Source: Chinchilla lanigera (Eukaryota; Chordata; Mammalia; Rodentia; Chinchillidae). From it: DNA of 64,000 bases. Numbering within the stretch: position 1 is the stretch's first letter; each line of letters starts with the position of its first letter. Under the pieces are notes generated by a model, which worked only from the letters and a program-made list of their open reading frames with translations, did not search any database and was not told the origin of the DNA. A program made the position numbers and the translations under genes. This document shows positions 1 through 10,014 of this stretch, piece by piece. The stretch spans positions 6,730,930 through 6,794,929 of the forward strand of contig NW_004955465.1 in NCBI RefSeq assembly GCF_000276665.1, given 5' to 3'.

Positions 1-58
1 GGTCGTGACTTCAATTCCTGATACCAGAAGAAAAACAAAAAAATCCAAACAAACAAGC
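1..58 (+). mobile_element. ID-type SINE, 3' tail at window edge
   Basis: The window opens inside the 3' part of an ID SINE: a GGTCGTGA-type end of the tRNA-like body, then a degenerate GATACCAG junction and an A-rich tail. The 5' part lies outside the window. Confidence 0.7.
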
Positions 59-327
59 AAAAATATGAGCTCCATGGAGGCAGAGACCTGTCTCATTAGC
101 TGCTGTAATTATTCTTAGTGCTAGGTAAATATCACTTGTACGATGTATTGATAATGAAAGTGGAAATATCAATATGATTTGGAACGACCCCGTATACTTA
201 TTTGTAGGCTTGAGTTCGGTCGGGGATGACAGCGTTTCATCCATCTCAGGAACCACAGATGTTTTGTACATTAAAATTTGTTCCTGATGGCAAAAACATC
301 TACAGTATACATAAGCCTAACACAAGG

Positions 328-410
328 CCAGGGACATAGCTCAGTGGCACAGTGCCTGCCTGGTAAGCATGAGGTTGTGAGTTCGATTCCTGGTACCTCT
401 CCCCCAAAAA
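328..410 (+). mobile_element. ID-type SINE
   Basis: The tRNA-like body keeps an A-box-like TAGCTCAGTGGCACAG and a B-box-like GTTCGATTCCTGG, followed by GGTACC. Near-identical AGCCTAACACAAGG and AGCCTAATGCAAGG flank it, consistent with a target-site duplication. Confidence 0.85.
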
Positions 411-584
411 ACAGCCTAATGCAAGGTTTCTCAAATGTTTTTGTTTCGGGACCTCTTTACAAGCCTAAGATCATTAATGACCCCAAAGAGCTTCTGTTTT
501 TGTAGGTTATGCCTACTGGTGTTTACCATATAAGAAATTAACACTGTAAAATTTAAAAACATTTGTTCATCTACAATAACAATA

Positions 585-690
585 ATAAGCTGGGTATGGT
601 GGTTCACACCTGTCATCCTAGCTACTCTGAGGGCTGGGGCAGGAGGACCCCAAGTTCCAGGCCAGCCTGGGCAGCACAAAGACAGTATTT
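585..690 (+). mobile_element. B1-like SINE, degenerate
   Basis: The sequence follows the 7SL-derived B1 plan, with a GCTGGGTATGGTGGTTCACA start and a GGCCAGCCTGGGC core. It is diverged and has no long tail, so it is an older copy. Confidence 0.7.
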
Positions 691-1064
691 TTATGAAAAG
701 TGACTATGTATCCACAAAGAAAAGCCGGTAAGAGGGGGCCCAGCTTTACGTTTTTGTGAATCCCTTTGAATGACTGGCTCAACAGAAGGTCACGAGGTTC
801 TCTGTATTCACCTGTTGTAAGATCACACACCAAGTATATCTGGGACAGCCTAGAGAGAAAGAAAGGCAAAAAGCAAACAATACTGCAAACAGCCCTGACA
901 CATGTGCCCCCAGTAAGATCAGAATTCCCAGGAATCCCCGAGCCAGAGTCGAGAATGGCTGCTTCACCAATGATGAGGAAAACGCCATTACTGTATTTGC
1001 TTTGAGTACTACGGTTGGTCCTGTTTAGCAGACATCTGAATTTCAGACTTTAAAATGGAGCCCT
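691..1064. other. Unique sequence, nothing recognised
   Basis: No repeat, splice pattern or coding signal that I recognise. Short open frames here have no familiar protein content. Confidence 0.4.
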
Positions 1065-1200
1065 GCCGGGTGTGTTGGTGCACACCTGTGATCCCAGCAC
1101 TGGGGAGGCTGAGACCAGAGGACTGCCAGGAGTTCAAAGTCGGCCTGGGCTACACAGTGAGTTCAAAGCTACCCAGAGATGTTTTCAAAAACTTATATAT
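1065..1200 (+). mobile_element. B1-like SINE
   Basis: B1 head (GCCGGGTGTGTTGGTGCACA), the CTGGGGAGGCTGAG block and CCTGGGCTACACAGTGAGTT are all present. The copy is moderately diverged. Confidence 0.8.
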
Positions 1201-1325
1201 ATATTTTTTACTTCCCCAAAGTCAAGTCTAGTGGCCTCTTATGGCCCGGGCTGTATCCTCTTTCAAACAAGCTTAAATCTGGCAAGTCTACTACTCAAAG
1301 CACTTCCTAAGTACTGTTCTACCTC

Positions 1326-1427
1326 TTTAGGGTCTTTTTTTTTTTTCTTTTGGTACCGGGAATTAAACTCAGGACCTTGCACTTGCCAGGCAGGCACTTA
1401 TGCCGCTGAGCTATATCCCCAGCCCTT
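1326..1427 (-). mobile_element. ID-type SINE with target-site duplication
   Basis: Reverse-strand ID copy: poly-T, GGTACCGGGAATTAAACTC, then GCTGAGCTATATCCCCAGCC. CTTTAGGGTCTT occurs on both sides, giving a clean 12-bp target-site duplication. Confidence 0.9.
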
Positions 1428-1474
1428 TAGGGTCTTCTTTAGTGAGTTCTTCATCTTCAGCCCTTTTTAAATTT

Positions 1475-1590
1475 TTGTTTTGTGTCAGGGTCTCGCTAAG
1501 TCCCTAAATGGCCCGGGCTGGGCTCTAACTTGTGATACTCCTGCCTCAGCGTCCCTGAGTGCTGAGATTACAGGCATGTGCCCAGCTAAA
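1475..1590 (-). mobile_element. B1-like SINE, old
   Basis: Reverse B1 features are visible: CAGGGTCTCGCTAAGT, CTGCCTCAGC and GATTACAGGCATGTG. It is of the subtype that forms the left half of the B1-dID dimers elsewhere in the window. Confidence 0.7.
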
Positions 1591-2034
1591 CAGTGCATTA
1601 ATTTTCATAGTATCATTATAAAACTGGAGAATAAAATGTAATCCATATGTGACCATTTATCAAACTGTTTTTACTAAATGAAGCATTGGCTTTGTGTTAT
1701 GTGTCCATACCAAGACACAACATAATAAACCAGGTAATTGTGTTTATTACTACTAGCATTCCCACTACTATTTATCAAGTTCCTTTCATGAGTACCCATG
1801 AAAGGAAGGTTTGGGGGCCAAGCAAAGAACTGACTTTGTCCTGCACTACTGGTTTGTTTTTGTATTATAAGGGCCCTCTGAATTATATGACTAATCAATT
1901 CTCCCACTTGATTTGTGGGTCAGTATGACACCCAAAGCCAGTTCCAAAGCCCACATCTAGCAAATGAGTTAGATTCTAAGATGTGCATTTTGTTTATCAG
2001 CCTTATTCCATATTTTACCTTCTGTGCACCTATT
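1591..2034. other. Unique AT-rich sequence
   Basis: No gene or repeat recognised. Open frames on both strands here are under 81 codons and have no familiar features. Confidence 0.35.
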
Positions 2035-2092
2035 CATCCACCCATCCATCCATCCATCCACACACCTATCCATTCACCCATTCATCCATTTT
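2035..2092 (+). repeat. Short (TCCA)n microsatellite
   Basis: Imperfect ATCC/TCCA repeats run into a T-rich stretch. This is the same tetranucleotide type as the long array near 52.3 kb. Confidence 0.85.
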
Positions 2093-2145
2093 TTTTGGAT
2101 CAAACCCAGAGTCGTGCATGCTAAGCTACCACTGAGCTTTAAATA
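2085..2145 (-). mobile_element. ID-type SINE fragment
   Basis: A T-run is followed by GGATCAAACCCAGAG and CTACCACTGAGCTTT, the reverse complement of an old ID tRNA-like body. Confidence 0.55.
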
Positions 2146-2439
2146 CCGTTGTATTATGTGTATTTCTGTTGCTCCTTTTTAGGATGAAGCAGGCTATGTG
2201 TGAATTAGTACAGCATGTCTTTAATCAATATTCTTGTTTTCTGTAGTCCATTTTATTAACTAAATTTCCAGGTACAAATGAACTGTTACTTAACATCACA
2301 AGTATCCAACTACGCATTGAACTCACTCTGAAGGTGTCTGTTTGCACAAGCTTTTCTGGGATTAGAGAAAAGGAAGAGGACTGGTGCATAAATGATCTTG
2401 CATAACTTTCACTCCTCATGAACACCTATGAAAGACTAG
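2146..2439. other. Unique sequence, nothing recognised
   Basis: No repeat or coding signal recognised. Confidence 0.35.
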
Positions 2440-2570
2440 TTCTTCTCCCATTTGGACAGGTGAGAAAACAAAGGCCTGAACAGGTTGAATAATTCTCACA
2501 AGGTTACTTAACAAGTGGGAAATGGTGGGGTCAGACTTTAAAGTCAGGGCTGTACACACAGGTATGTTTT
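2440..2570 (-). mobile_element. MIR SINE remnant
   Basis: A core resembling GACAGGTGAGAAAACAAAGG, then GGTTACTTAACAAGTGG, matches the antisense of the MIR conserved core (CAGATGAGGAAACTGAGG ... AGTAACTTGCCCAAGG). Confidence 0.6.
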
Positions 2571-3334
2571 TTATGTGCAAATTTGGAGAGCTGTACATTA
2601 TGATATCTGCATTTTTTGGTGAATATTACTCTGCAAAAATGTGAAAGGAAAAGGAAAGGAAAGGTCAAGCCAGGAAGGAAAGGAAAAGGGCAAAGAGTTA
2701 TCTTATACCCTGGTGTGAAGTCTATGTGACAGGATGAAGAATATAGACCAGAAGGTCCAAGTGATATATCGGAAACATGGGCTCTAGCGTTCCTGCTTTA
2801 CCTGTTACATGCTGGTGAGATCATTTTTAATGAATGCAATAGTAAATTTAAGGAAAGAATTTTTCATCATGTCTCCTCCACTCCTGCCTATTCTCAAAGA
2901 CAGTGACATAAGTTAGAACCCATGCTTGTATGTCTGAGGCCTCAACAGAACTAGATATAAAAATCATGGTGACAACAGTATGTACCTCTTCTTTTTATTA
3001 TCTTTCTAGCAGATTTTCTACATTAAAAACATAGATAAGCAAATGAAGCATCTGCACATGGGTTTCCATTCTGCTGGGCAGCAAGCCCTCTAATGATATT
3101 TTAGGACAGCCTGCATCTTCCCCGGCTGTGGTATATTTTAGAAATGTAAAGGGATTTATCATTAGCCTAAAGAATATATGATTAGGAAGGTAAATCTGCT
3201 CTAAACAGAAAGCCCACTGTAGGGATCCTTTTGTGGTTAAAATTCTTAAGGTTTCTTTCATTCAGCCACCATAAACCAGATTCAAGGGCACAAGGAAGGT
3301 TCTGGGTGTCAGGGACAGGGTTTCCAGGTTGTCC
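2571..3334. other. Mostly unique sequence with a purine-rich patch
   Basis: A GGAAA-rich stretch lies at about 2,643-2,695. The rest is unassigned, and no coding region is supported. Confidence 0.35.
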
Positions 3335-3470
3335 CTGAGCAGCTGTTACTTGGAACAAGTCACTTAGTATGTAGGCTTTTCCTTCCCTTTTTAGCAGAAC
3401 AGAAAAATTGAGTTAGGTGATTTTTAAGATTTCTTCTTGATCTAATACTACAATTAATTCAGCAATGGCA
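3335..3470 (+). mobile_element. Possible MIR remnant
   Basis: TTACTTGGAACAAGTCACTTAG followed by a pyrimidine stretch resembles the sense MIR core (TGGGCAAGTTACTTAACC). It is highly diverged. Confidence 0.35.
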
Positions 3471-4279
3471 CGCAGGCGGCATAATAACAAAAACAGTGAT
3501 CCTCCTCTTGTAAGACAAAGGAGCTCAAGCAGGGCTCAGAAGGCTTGAGCCCTGTGCATAAGGGGAGTATTTATGGGCAAAGCTGTGCTGTTCCTTTAAA
3601 AGATAGTTCAAGTCCTTCCCCAGACCAGACATCTGTTGATCAGGTTATGTGCCATGGCCAAGGCCATGATGACAGTAGCTCTGATGGATTCTTACCTGGT
3701 CTAGGGACCAGGTGAAGACACTAGAAGCGTGGTGCAGGGGGGCGACAGGGGGAGGCCAAGCCAACGATGCTTGTTGTTCTAAGCCACCCAAATGATCTCT
3801 CTGACCCCAAAGTGATCCTGGAGTCTGCACTGTCTGAGTCATTATGCAATGGATGGCAATTCTCTTCTAGAAAACAAAATCCTGTTTAATCAGAGGGTCA
3901 AAAGCAGAAGATGCAGGGGATACAAGTTAGGTTATGGAGACAGAGAGTATTATCTTTATAACACAACCATGCCATAGAGGCTGCATAGCTGCAGGTGAGC
4001 TCCTTTCTGCTTCTAAGTCTTACTTTCCTGCTCAATGGACAGCTAGTAGAATGTGATGAAAGGAGTTCTTGCAAGAAATAAGTGAAAAAGTACTTAAAAC
4101 TCTTGGCACACAGCCTGGTACAAGAAGGCCCACTAGTTCCCCTGAAGTCCTCTCGTGTACACACAGGCATCTGCAAAGAAGTTTCTGGTTTGTCTGATAG
4201 ACTACAACTTCTTGCGTGTGTCTGTCCTACCCCAAGCAGTGGGGACTCTAAATGCTCAGCAAGGACTCGTTGAGTTTTG
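3471..4279. other. Unique sequence
   Basis: No known repeat family recognised. A long minus-strand frame crosses this stretch into the adjacent L1 3' end and is judged a chance frame. Confidence 0.35.
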
Positions 4280-4940
4280 GTTGTTGTTGTTGATTTAATT
4301 TTATTCTTTATTAGTATGTATTTGTCATACATGTTGAACATGTTCACCACAGGGAATTTTACCTGTGCATAATATACCTTGATTCTTCTTTTTTTCCCAT
4401 TCCCCCCTCCCTTCAATGTTCCTTCCCCTCCCCATTTACAAAAGCTTCCTTTCCATTCTTCCTTACACTTTCTTTTTCCCCTTTTCCTTCCTTCCCTTCC
4501 CCATCCCCACCTCCTTGTTCCCCTTCCCATTTGAACATGTTCTTCTTACTTCCCAATATCTATTCTCCACTTTGGTCCTTATTGACCCTTTGGGTTCCTC
4601 ACAGAGGAGAAACAATGTGGTATTTAAACTTGTGTGTCCGATCTATTCCATTTAAGACTGTAGTTTCTTTCTTTTTTTTTTTTTCCTTCCCGTACCGGGA
4701 ACCAAACTCACAACCTTGTGCTTGCCAGGCAGGTGCTGTGTCGCTGAGCTAAATCCCCAGCCCCAAGACTGTAGTTTCAAAGTGCATCCATTCCCCTACA
4801 AATGACTCAAGTTTATCCTCCTTTACGGCAGAGTAGCACTCCGCTGTATATAAATACCACATTTTCTTTATCCACGCATCTGTTGATGGACATATGGGTT
4901 GTTTCCATGATTTGGCTACTATAAATTGGAGCCCTGAATA
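4280..4940 (-). mobile_element. L1 3' end, antisense, split by an ID element
   Basis: From the left there is a T-rich poly-A complement, a C/T-rich 3' UTR-like segment (4,390-4,540) and antisense ORF2 end sequence at about 4,770-4,935. The last part contains TCTTTATCCACGCATCTGTT and GGTTGTTTCCATGATTTGGC, the familiar antisense L1 ORF2 tail. An ID element interrupts it at 4,670-4,765. Confidence 0.75.
4662..4765 (-). mobile_element. ID-type SINE inserted in L1
   Basis: Reverse ID copy with poly-T, CGTACCGGGAACCAAACTC and GCTGAGCTAAATCCCCAGCC. AAGACTGTAGTTTC on both sides is a 14-bp target-site duplication, so this insertion is younger than the L1. Confidence 0.92.
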
Positions 4941-4989
4941 ATTTGTAAAGGACCAAGCACAACACTAAGACACAACTACGAGCCCTTTG

Positions 4990-5097
4990 AGGACTGGGGA
5001 TGTAGAGCAGTGGCGGAGCACTTGCCTAGCATGCATGAGGCTCGGGGTTCCAGCGCCAGCCCTGAAACAAACAGAACAAAAACAAAACAAAAAATCC
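4990..5097 (+). mobile_element. ID-type SINE
   Basis: ACTGGGGATGTAGAGCAGTG and TTGCCTAGCATGCATGAGGC identify an ID of the TAGCATG subtype, with an AAACAAACAG-type tail. It differs from the abundant CTGCCTGGCAAGC subtype, so it is probably older. Confidence 0.8.
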
Positions 5098-5117
5098 ACG
5101 TAGGTTCTTTAGGGCCT

Positions 5118-5275
5118 TTTTTTTGGAGCCAAAGAACATTTTGGGGCAGGGGGCTGGAGACAGGGTGTTGCTTTGGAGCTCAGGCTGGCCTTGAGCTCCC
5201 TAGGTAACCCAGGCAATGCTGCCTCAGCCTCGCAAGCGCTGGGGTCACAGATGTGCGCCACCATGCCAAGCCCAC
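5118..5275 (-). mobile_element. B1-like SINE
   Basis: Reverse B1: GACAGGGTGTTGCTTTGGAG, CAGGCTGGCCTTGAGCTC and CAGATGTGCGCCACCATG. It has the extended GAGCTC ... CTAGGTAACCCAGG middle typical of this genome. Confidence 0.85.
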
Positions 5276-5332
5276 ATTTCCTTTTGTAACTGACAAAGGC
5301 TAGTATTTCGCTTTGAGCATCCACAGAGCACT

Positions 5333-5500
5333 TGACAATTCTGCCTCTGGTGTTGGAACCTGGGCAGATTACTTGACCACTCTGGGCCTCAGTATCTTCT
5401 GCAAAATGGGATTCCCAGTAGTAGCCCGTTCCTCATATGCATGTGACCCGCTGCCGACAAAATTTCCCACTAAGGGAGAAGTAGTGATCAATGAGTACCC
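5333..5500 (+). mobile_element. MIR SINE remnant
   Basis: ACCTGGGCAGATTACTTGACC then GGGCCTCAGTATCTTC and GCAAAATGGGATTCCCAG match the sense MIR core in order. Confidence 0.65.
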
Positions 5501-5539
5501 GAGCCCACGGTATCTGCTGTGTGGTTAACACATCCTGTC

Positions 5540-5645
5540 TGATGGGCAGTAGCAGCAGGGGATGTTTTTAAAAGAATCTCTGTCACCCTACTCCCACGCT
5601 GCCTGAATCTCTCGGTCCAGGTCAGGCCAAGGAACCTGCATTTTG
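5540..5645. mobile_element. MER5A-like DNA transposon remnant
   Basis: GGGGATGTTTTTAAAAGAATCTCTG and GGAACCTGCATTTTGAG resemble the hAT-Charlie nonautonomous MER5 family. The call rests on remembered family structure and is tentative. Confidence 0.45.
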
Positions 5646-6059
5646 AGTGAATTCCTTGAGTGAGTCAGACAGCATGGTCATTGAACTGACAAATATTGGG
5701 GAAAAAAAGCCCCAATAAACAGTGCTCTGGAACATATTGAAGGAGTGGGGCCAAAGTCTGGGTGATTTCCCTGTCTCTCCAAGGGAGGGATTTATGGTTT
5801 GGGTAAAAACCATTAAGAACACATTGGTTTTTCATGGGTTTCAGTTTGAGTTTCTGCCTCCTGCAAGGCCAAATGAAATCATACAGAGCCTCATAGCTTT
5901 GGTCTTGGCCTCCCACGTGAGGCAGGGCCACGTGGCAGAACCTCAACACTGAAGAACCGAAACCGGAGGAGGAAGACACGGGCAGGGGAACCTACAGCTA
6001 GTTCGTTCGTTCTCTCTCTCTCCCTCTCTTCCTTCCCTTTTTCCCCTATGAATGCTTCC
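5646..6059. other. Unique sequence ending in a (TC)n tract
   Basis: No gene recognised. A CT-rich stretch at about 6,005-6,045 is a simple repeat. Confidence 0.35.
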
Positions 6060-6480
6060 ATTTTACCATGATGTTCCAATCTGTTAACAGAGAGTTATCC
6101 CTATGCAGTCTTGCTTGTCTGGCTTATTTTCATTTAGCATGATTTTCCAAGGATCATGCGTGTTGCAGTTTTTTTTTTTTTTTTTTTTTTAGTTTTTGGT
6201 TTTTCTCTGGTACCGGGAACCGAACTCACGACCTTGCGCTTGCCAGGCAGGCGCTTTTGCCGCTGAGCTAAATCCCCAGCCCCCGTGTTGTAGTTTGTAT
6301 CAGCACTTCATCCCTTTTTATTGCCAAATAATATTCCAACACATAGATATACAACATGTTATTTATCTATCCATCAACGAAGGGTTATCTGGGTTGTTTT
6401 ATAGATAATGCTGCTATGAACTTTTGTATGTTTTCCCACAGGCATGGTTACCTTCTCTTTTTTTAAGAAAAAGTTATAAC
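6060..6480 (-). mobile_element. L1 ORF2-end remnant, antisense, split by an ID element
   Basis: TTCATTTAGCATGATTTTCC and, after the insertion, CCAAATAATATTCCAACACA, CTATCCATCAACGAAGGG and GATAATGCTGCTATGAAC are antisense L1 ORF2-end sequence. Confidence 0.75.
6167..6284 (-). mobile_element. ID-type SINE inserted in L1
   Basis: Poly-T, GGTACCGGGAACCGAACTC and GAGCTAAATCCCCAGCCC are an almost undecayed reverse ID. Flanks CGTGTTGCAGTTT and CGTGTTGTAGTTT are a target-site duplication with one transition. Confidence 0.92.
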
Positions 6481-6486
6481 TCCAGG

Positions 6487-6563
6487 TCTGGGGCTATGGC
6501 TCAGTGGTAGGGCACTTGCCTAGTGCATGCAAGAACCCGAGTTCCATCTCTAGCTCAAAAAAA
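6487..6563 (+). mobile_element. ID-type SINE, old subtype
   Basis: GGGGCTATGGCTCAGTGGTAG and ACTTGCCTAGTGCATGCAAG followed by a short A-run mark an older ID copy. Confidence 0.75.
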
Positions 6564-6860
6564 ATGTCTGTCTCTATATCTGGATCTCCAGAGAGATACA
6601 TGTGATGAATGGAAAAGGAAAGTAGCTGTTTCCATCTTGAGAAGTTTATTGAAGCCAGATGTAGCTCAGTGTATGCAGCTGTGATTCTAATCTCAAGCAG
6701 CCTGGCACCTCTGGTACCAACTTCTGGTCCCAAGATGATCGTAATCAGCTCATAAAACAGACTAAATAAATCCAAAGGCATACAAAAAATACTTTAAAAT
6801 ACTATTTACAATGTATCAAAAATTTGAGTTTTTCTATATTTTATAAATTATGTATAATCC

Positions 6861-7020
6861 TAAACCGGGCATGGTGGTGCACACCTGTAATCCCAGTACT
6901 CAGGAGGCTGAGGCAGGAGGATCGTTACAAGTTCGAGGGCAGTCTGGGCCACAAAGTGAGTTTAAGACTAGCGTGAACTGCATAATGGAACCCTGTCTCA
7001 AAAAGACCAAAAAATATATA
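6861..7020 (+). mobile_element. B1-like SINE
   Basis: Full-length plan: CCGGGCATGGTGGTGCACAC, GGAGGCTGAGGCAGGAGG, a GAGTTTAAGACTAGCGTGAA second half and CCTGTCTCAAAAAGACC, followed by an AT-rich tail. Confidence 0.9.
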
Positions 7021-7224
7021 TATATAATCCTATATAGCATGAAACATAGGGATATATTTTATATATCAATGCCTTGTAATACATGCTACTTAGGTAGAAG
7101 AATATAGCCTACATATATGGGAATATAGGAAATATATATGCTATATACTAGAGATATAGCTTCTTATGGAGAATTACAAAACTTTCTTTGGACATTGAAG
7201 AAGATATAAAGGAACACAGAGATG

Positions 7225-7625
7225 CACTTGCATAATTTTTTATGTACCAGGCCCTCTTCTAAGCTCTTTACACATATTCTTTATAAAACACAGGTACCTA
7301 TTTAATTCAATTACCCAATAAGTTAGGTTCTACTGCATTATGATCCCTTTTTTTCTTTCCTTCTCTTTTCCTTTCTTCTCTCTCTCTGTCCTCCCCCCTC
7401 TCCCTCCCTCCTTCTCTATGTGTGTATTTATTTATTTTGGTGTTTAGGACCAAACCCAGGGCCTCATATATGCCAAGCACATGCCCTCCCACTGAGCTAC
7501 AGTCCAGCCCACGATCCCTAGTCTACAAGTGAGGAAACAGAGGCATGCGCTGAGGTTAAATAAGTTCTCCAGGGTCACGTGGCCCATGGAGCGCAGCCAG
7601 GATCTACGCCTGAGGAGTCTGGCAC
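7225..7625 (-). mobile_element. MIR SINE split by a later SINE
   Basis: Left part: CCAGGCCCTCTTCTAAGCTC and TTTACACATATTC. Right part: AAGTGAGGAAACAGAGGCATG and GTTCTCCAGGGTCACGTGGC. Together they form one antisense MIR, separated by an ID-type insertion with a long pyrimidine tract at about 7,338-7,512. Confidence 0.75.
7338..7512 (-). mobile_element. Old ID-type SINE plus CT-rich tail, inserted in MIR
   Basis: A C/T-rich stretch (complement of a G/A-expanded tail) precedes GACCAAACCCAGGGCCTCAT and CCACTGAGCTACAGTCCAGC, a diverged reverse ID. GATCCC occurs on both sides as a short target-site duplication. Confidence 0.7.
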
Positions 7626-8218
7626 ATCCTTTTCATGACAGTGCAGTGCCTTTAACATGGCAGGCTCTTTACTGTAAACACTTCAGCTCTCCCCGATTGG
7701 TCTATAGATCCAGTGCAGTCCTAAAAAAACTTCTTAACAGGTTTTGTGGAGGTACTGGAGCTGTTCCTAAAATTCAAACAGAAGGGCTTCAAGCCAAGAG
7801 CGCTGCCACATCCCTGAAGAAAAACGAGGTGGAAGAACATGCCCTTCTCCCAGGTGGCGTGACTCACTGGAAACCTGTCACCACAGACAGTGCAGAGCTG
7901 GGTGAGCGTTCACAGAGCTACTGATGGGAGGAACAGAGAGTACATGGAGGGGGCGGGGCACACACTTGACTGACAGGTGGTGAGGAGGGGTACTTCATGT
8001 GCCACCCAACACCCACTTAGACAAGCACTGAAAAGGGCACTGTGTACAAAGTTAGTCCCAAATAAGTGAAGAGCAAAAGCAAAATGTGAAACAAACAACA
8101 AAAAACCTCTAAAGAGTACTGTGAATACTTTCAGGAAAAGGAATTTATGCAAAAGGTTCCCCATAACGGAAAAGACTGACGAATTCAACAATATTAAAAT
8201 TATGAATTCCTGTTCAAA

Positions 8219-8300
8219 CTGGCCATGGAGGAGGGTAAGGCAGGAAGATCACTTGAGCTCAGAGCAGCCTAAGCAATACAGTGAGACTCTGATTCTTGGC
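8219..8300 (+). mobile_element. B1-like SINE fragment
   Basis: AACTGGCCATGGAGGAGGGT, GGCAGGAAGATCACTTGAG and GCCTAAGCAATACAGTGAGAC form a short, diverged B1-like piece inside the L1 remnant. Confidence 0.5.
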
Positions 8301-8579
8301 AAAAAATTCATGCCAGAATATATAAAGGAATTCTACAAATCAATGTCAAATCATTAAGAAAAATCCATAGAAAAATGGACAACAAGTTTGAATAAATACT
8401 TAAGGAAAAGAGGTACCCAAACACCCAATAAATCTTATTAGTAATCAGGGGAAAGTAAATTAAAACTATAATAAGATTGCCATTTTATACTCACCAGCTT
8501 TACAAAATTAAAAAGTCTAACAATATTAAGCTTTGGTGAAGATGTAAAGCAACAAAAATTCTCATTCAGAAAAGAAATT

Positions 8580-8724
8580 CTTTTTGGAGACAGGGTATTG
8601 CTCTGTAAATTAGGCTTGCCTTGAAGTCTTTATATCGCCTACGCTGGCCTCAAACTCATGTCAATTTTCCTGTCTCTACCTCCTGAATGCTGGAATTACA
8701 GGTGTGCATCACCATACTTGGCCC
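8580..8724 (-). mobile_element. B1-like SINE
   Basis: GGAGACAGGGTATTGCTCTG, ATCGCCTACGCTGGCCTCAA and ACAGGTGTGCATCACCATAC show a reverse B1 inserted in the L1 remnant. Confidence 0.8.
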
Positions 8725-8894
8725 TCAGAAAAATTATAACTGTGTAAGGTGATGGATGTGTTAATTAACTTGATTGTGGTAGTCATTTCACAACATGGAC
8801 GTACATTAATTAAGTCATCATGTATACTTTGAATATACATACAGACTCTCCTTATTTGATGACCAAGTCCCTTTCCTGGACTAGGTTGTTAAAT

Positions 8895-8960
8895 AATTGG
8901 TCATTAAATAAGGAATATATAGCACGTAATTGGTCATTAAATAAGGAATATATAGCACGT
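8895..8960. repeat. Perfect tandem duplication, 2 x 33 bp
   Basis: The unit beginning AATTGGTCATTAAATAAGG and ending TAGCACGT occurs at 8,895-8,927 and again, without a mismatch, at 8,928-8,960. Confidence 0.97.
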
Positions 8961-8981
8961 ACATTACAACATTCAGAACAA

Positions 8982-9072
8982 GGGGCTGGGGATTTAGCTC
9001 AGCGGCACAGTGCCTGCCTGGCAAACTCAAGGTCATGAGTTCGATTCCTGGTACCAGAAGAAACAAACAAAC
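8982..9072 (+). mobile_element. ID-type SINE with target-site duplication
   Basis: GGGGCTGGGGATTTAGCTCA through GTTCGATTCCTGGTACCAG with an A/C-rich tail. CATTCAGAACAA precedes and CATTCAGGACAA follows. Confidence 0.93.
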
Positions 9073-9368
9073 ATTCAGGACAAAGAAATGGTCAAAGGAA
9101 ACCCCAACTTGATGACTTTGCTTTTATTTGCATAACTCTTACATGCAGTACTGTGATGTACAACAGAATATAAAACTACAGCACTGTACTATATAGTTCA
9201 ATCAGCAAAAATGCCAGTGCTGTTCTGTAGAAGTCATCATAAGGCTGCACTGCTGCTCATGTTTCTGCACTGTAAGCCCAAACATGCATCATAATTCTAA
9301 GCAATGGGTTCTAAGTCCAAACAGTATGCCTTGATTTTAAGACCAAGCAGTCATTAAACAGGTAGGTC

Positions 9369-9552
9369 AGCTGGGCATGGTGGTGCACTCCTGTAATCCC
9401 AGCACTCGGGAGGCTGAGGCAGAAGGATCGTTGCGAGTGTGAGACCATCTGGGCTACAAAGTGAGCTCAAGGCCAGCCTGAACTGCAGAGTGAGACCCTG
9501 TCTCAAAAAAAACCCCAAAAAACAAAAAACAAAAAACAAAACAAAACAAAAA
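9369..9552 (+). mobile_element. B1-like SINE with target-site duplication
   Basis: A full-length copy: GCTGGGCATGGTGGTGCACT, CACTCGGGAGGCTGAGGCAG, GAGCTCAAGGCCAGCCTGAA, CCTGTCTCAAAAAA and an A/C tail. ACAGGTAGGTCA occurs on both sides. Confidence 0.93.
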
Positions 9553-9574
9553 ACAGGTAGGTCATTAAACAAGG

Positions 9575-9612
9575 ATTATCTATTTATCTATCTATCTATC
9601 TGTCTGTCTAAT
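9575..9612 (+). repeat. (TCTA)n microsatellite
   Basis: ATCTATCTATCTATCTGTCTGTC-type repeat. Confidence 0.9.
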
Positions 9613-9639
9613 TTTGTCATTTATACTTTAATAAAGCTG

Positions 9640-10010
9640 AAAAAAACCCCTCTCATTCACTGTTAGAAGGAGTAGAAATTGGAATAATCATGCTGGAAAA
9701 TAGTTTGGAATTACAGCCCAAAGAGAAGAACACAAGTACGCTATGACCCAACAATCCACCTTCCACATACACTCTGGAAAAAGTCCTGCGGTACAGTACT
9801 GGGAGAAGTGTAGAAGACGCTCCTAGCAGCATTTTGCATAAGAACCCAGGGCTGGAAAGAGTTCAAACATTCACCGACAGTGAAGTGGAGAAGGGCACTG
9901 TCATCGTACACAGGAATACCAAACAATGGAAGGCAACAAACCATTGCTATCGGTATCAACACGGCTGAACCTCGCAATCACAATGTGGATGAAAGTAAAC
10001 AAGGGAAACA
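9640..10010 (+). mobile_element. Old L1 remnant, ORF2 end
   Basis: CTCTCATTCACTGTTAGAAGG, ACCCAACAATCCACCTTCC and GAACCCAGGGCTGGAAAGAG follow the order of the conserved L1 ORF2 end (sense strand). It probably continues the remnant left of the B1 at 9,369. Confidence 0.6.
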
Positions 10011-10014
10011 TAAC

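Larger units (their letters stand above)
7685..8850 (+). mobile_element. Old L1 remnants (ORF2 end and 3' UTR), interrupted by SINEs
   Basis: Three blocks read as sense L1. The first is CAGGTTTTGTGGAGGTACTGG at 7,738-7,790. The second is an ORF2-end block at about 8,350-8,570. The third is a 3' UTR block at 8,730-8,840 with GTTAATTAACTTGATTGTGG. The unassigned sequence between blocks is probably the same decayed element. Confidence 0.6.

Noticed and set aside
2035..2092. CRISPR-like regular repeats
   Set aside because: These are simple tetranucleotide microsatellites in a mammalian sequence, with no spacers.
3898..4530. 210-codon minus-strand frame
   Set aside because: It starts in the C/T-rich 3' UTR of an antisense L1 and continues into unrelated sequence, so it is a chance frame.
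7529..7924. 131-codon plus-strand frame
   Set aside because: It spans the end of a MIR and an old L1 fragment.
8982..9058. tRNA-like sequences with A and B boxes
   Set aside because: They are bodies of ID SINEs, present in dozens of copies with A-tails and target duplications, not tRNA genes.
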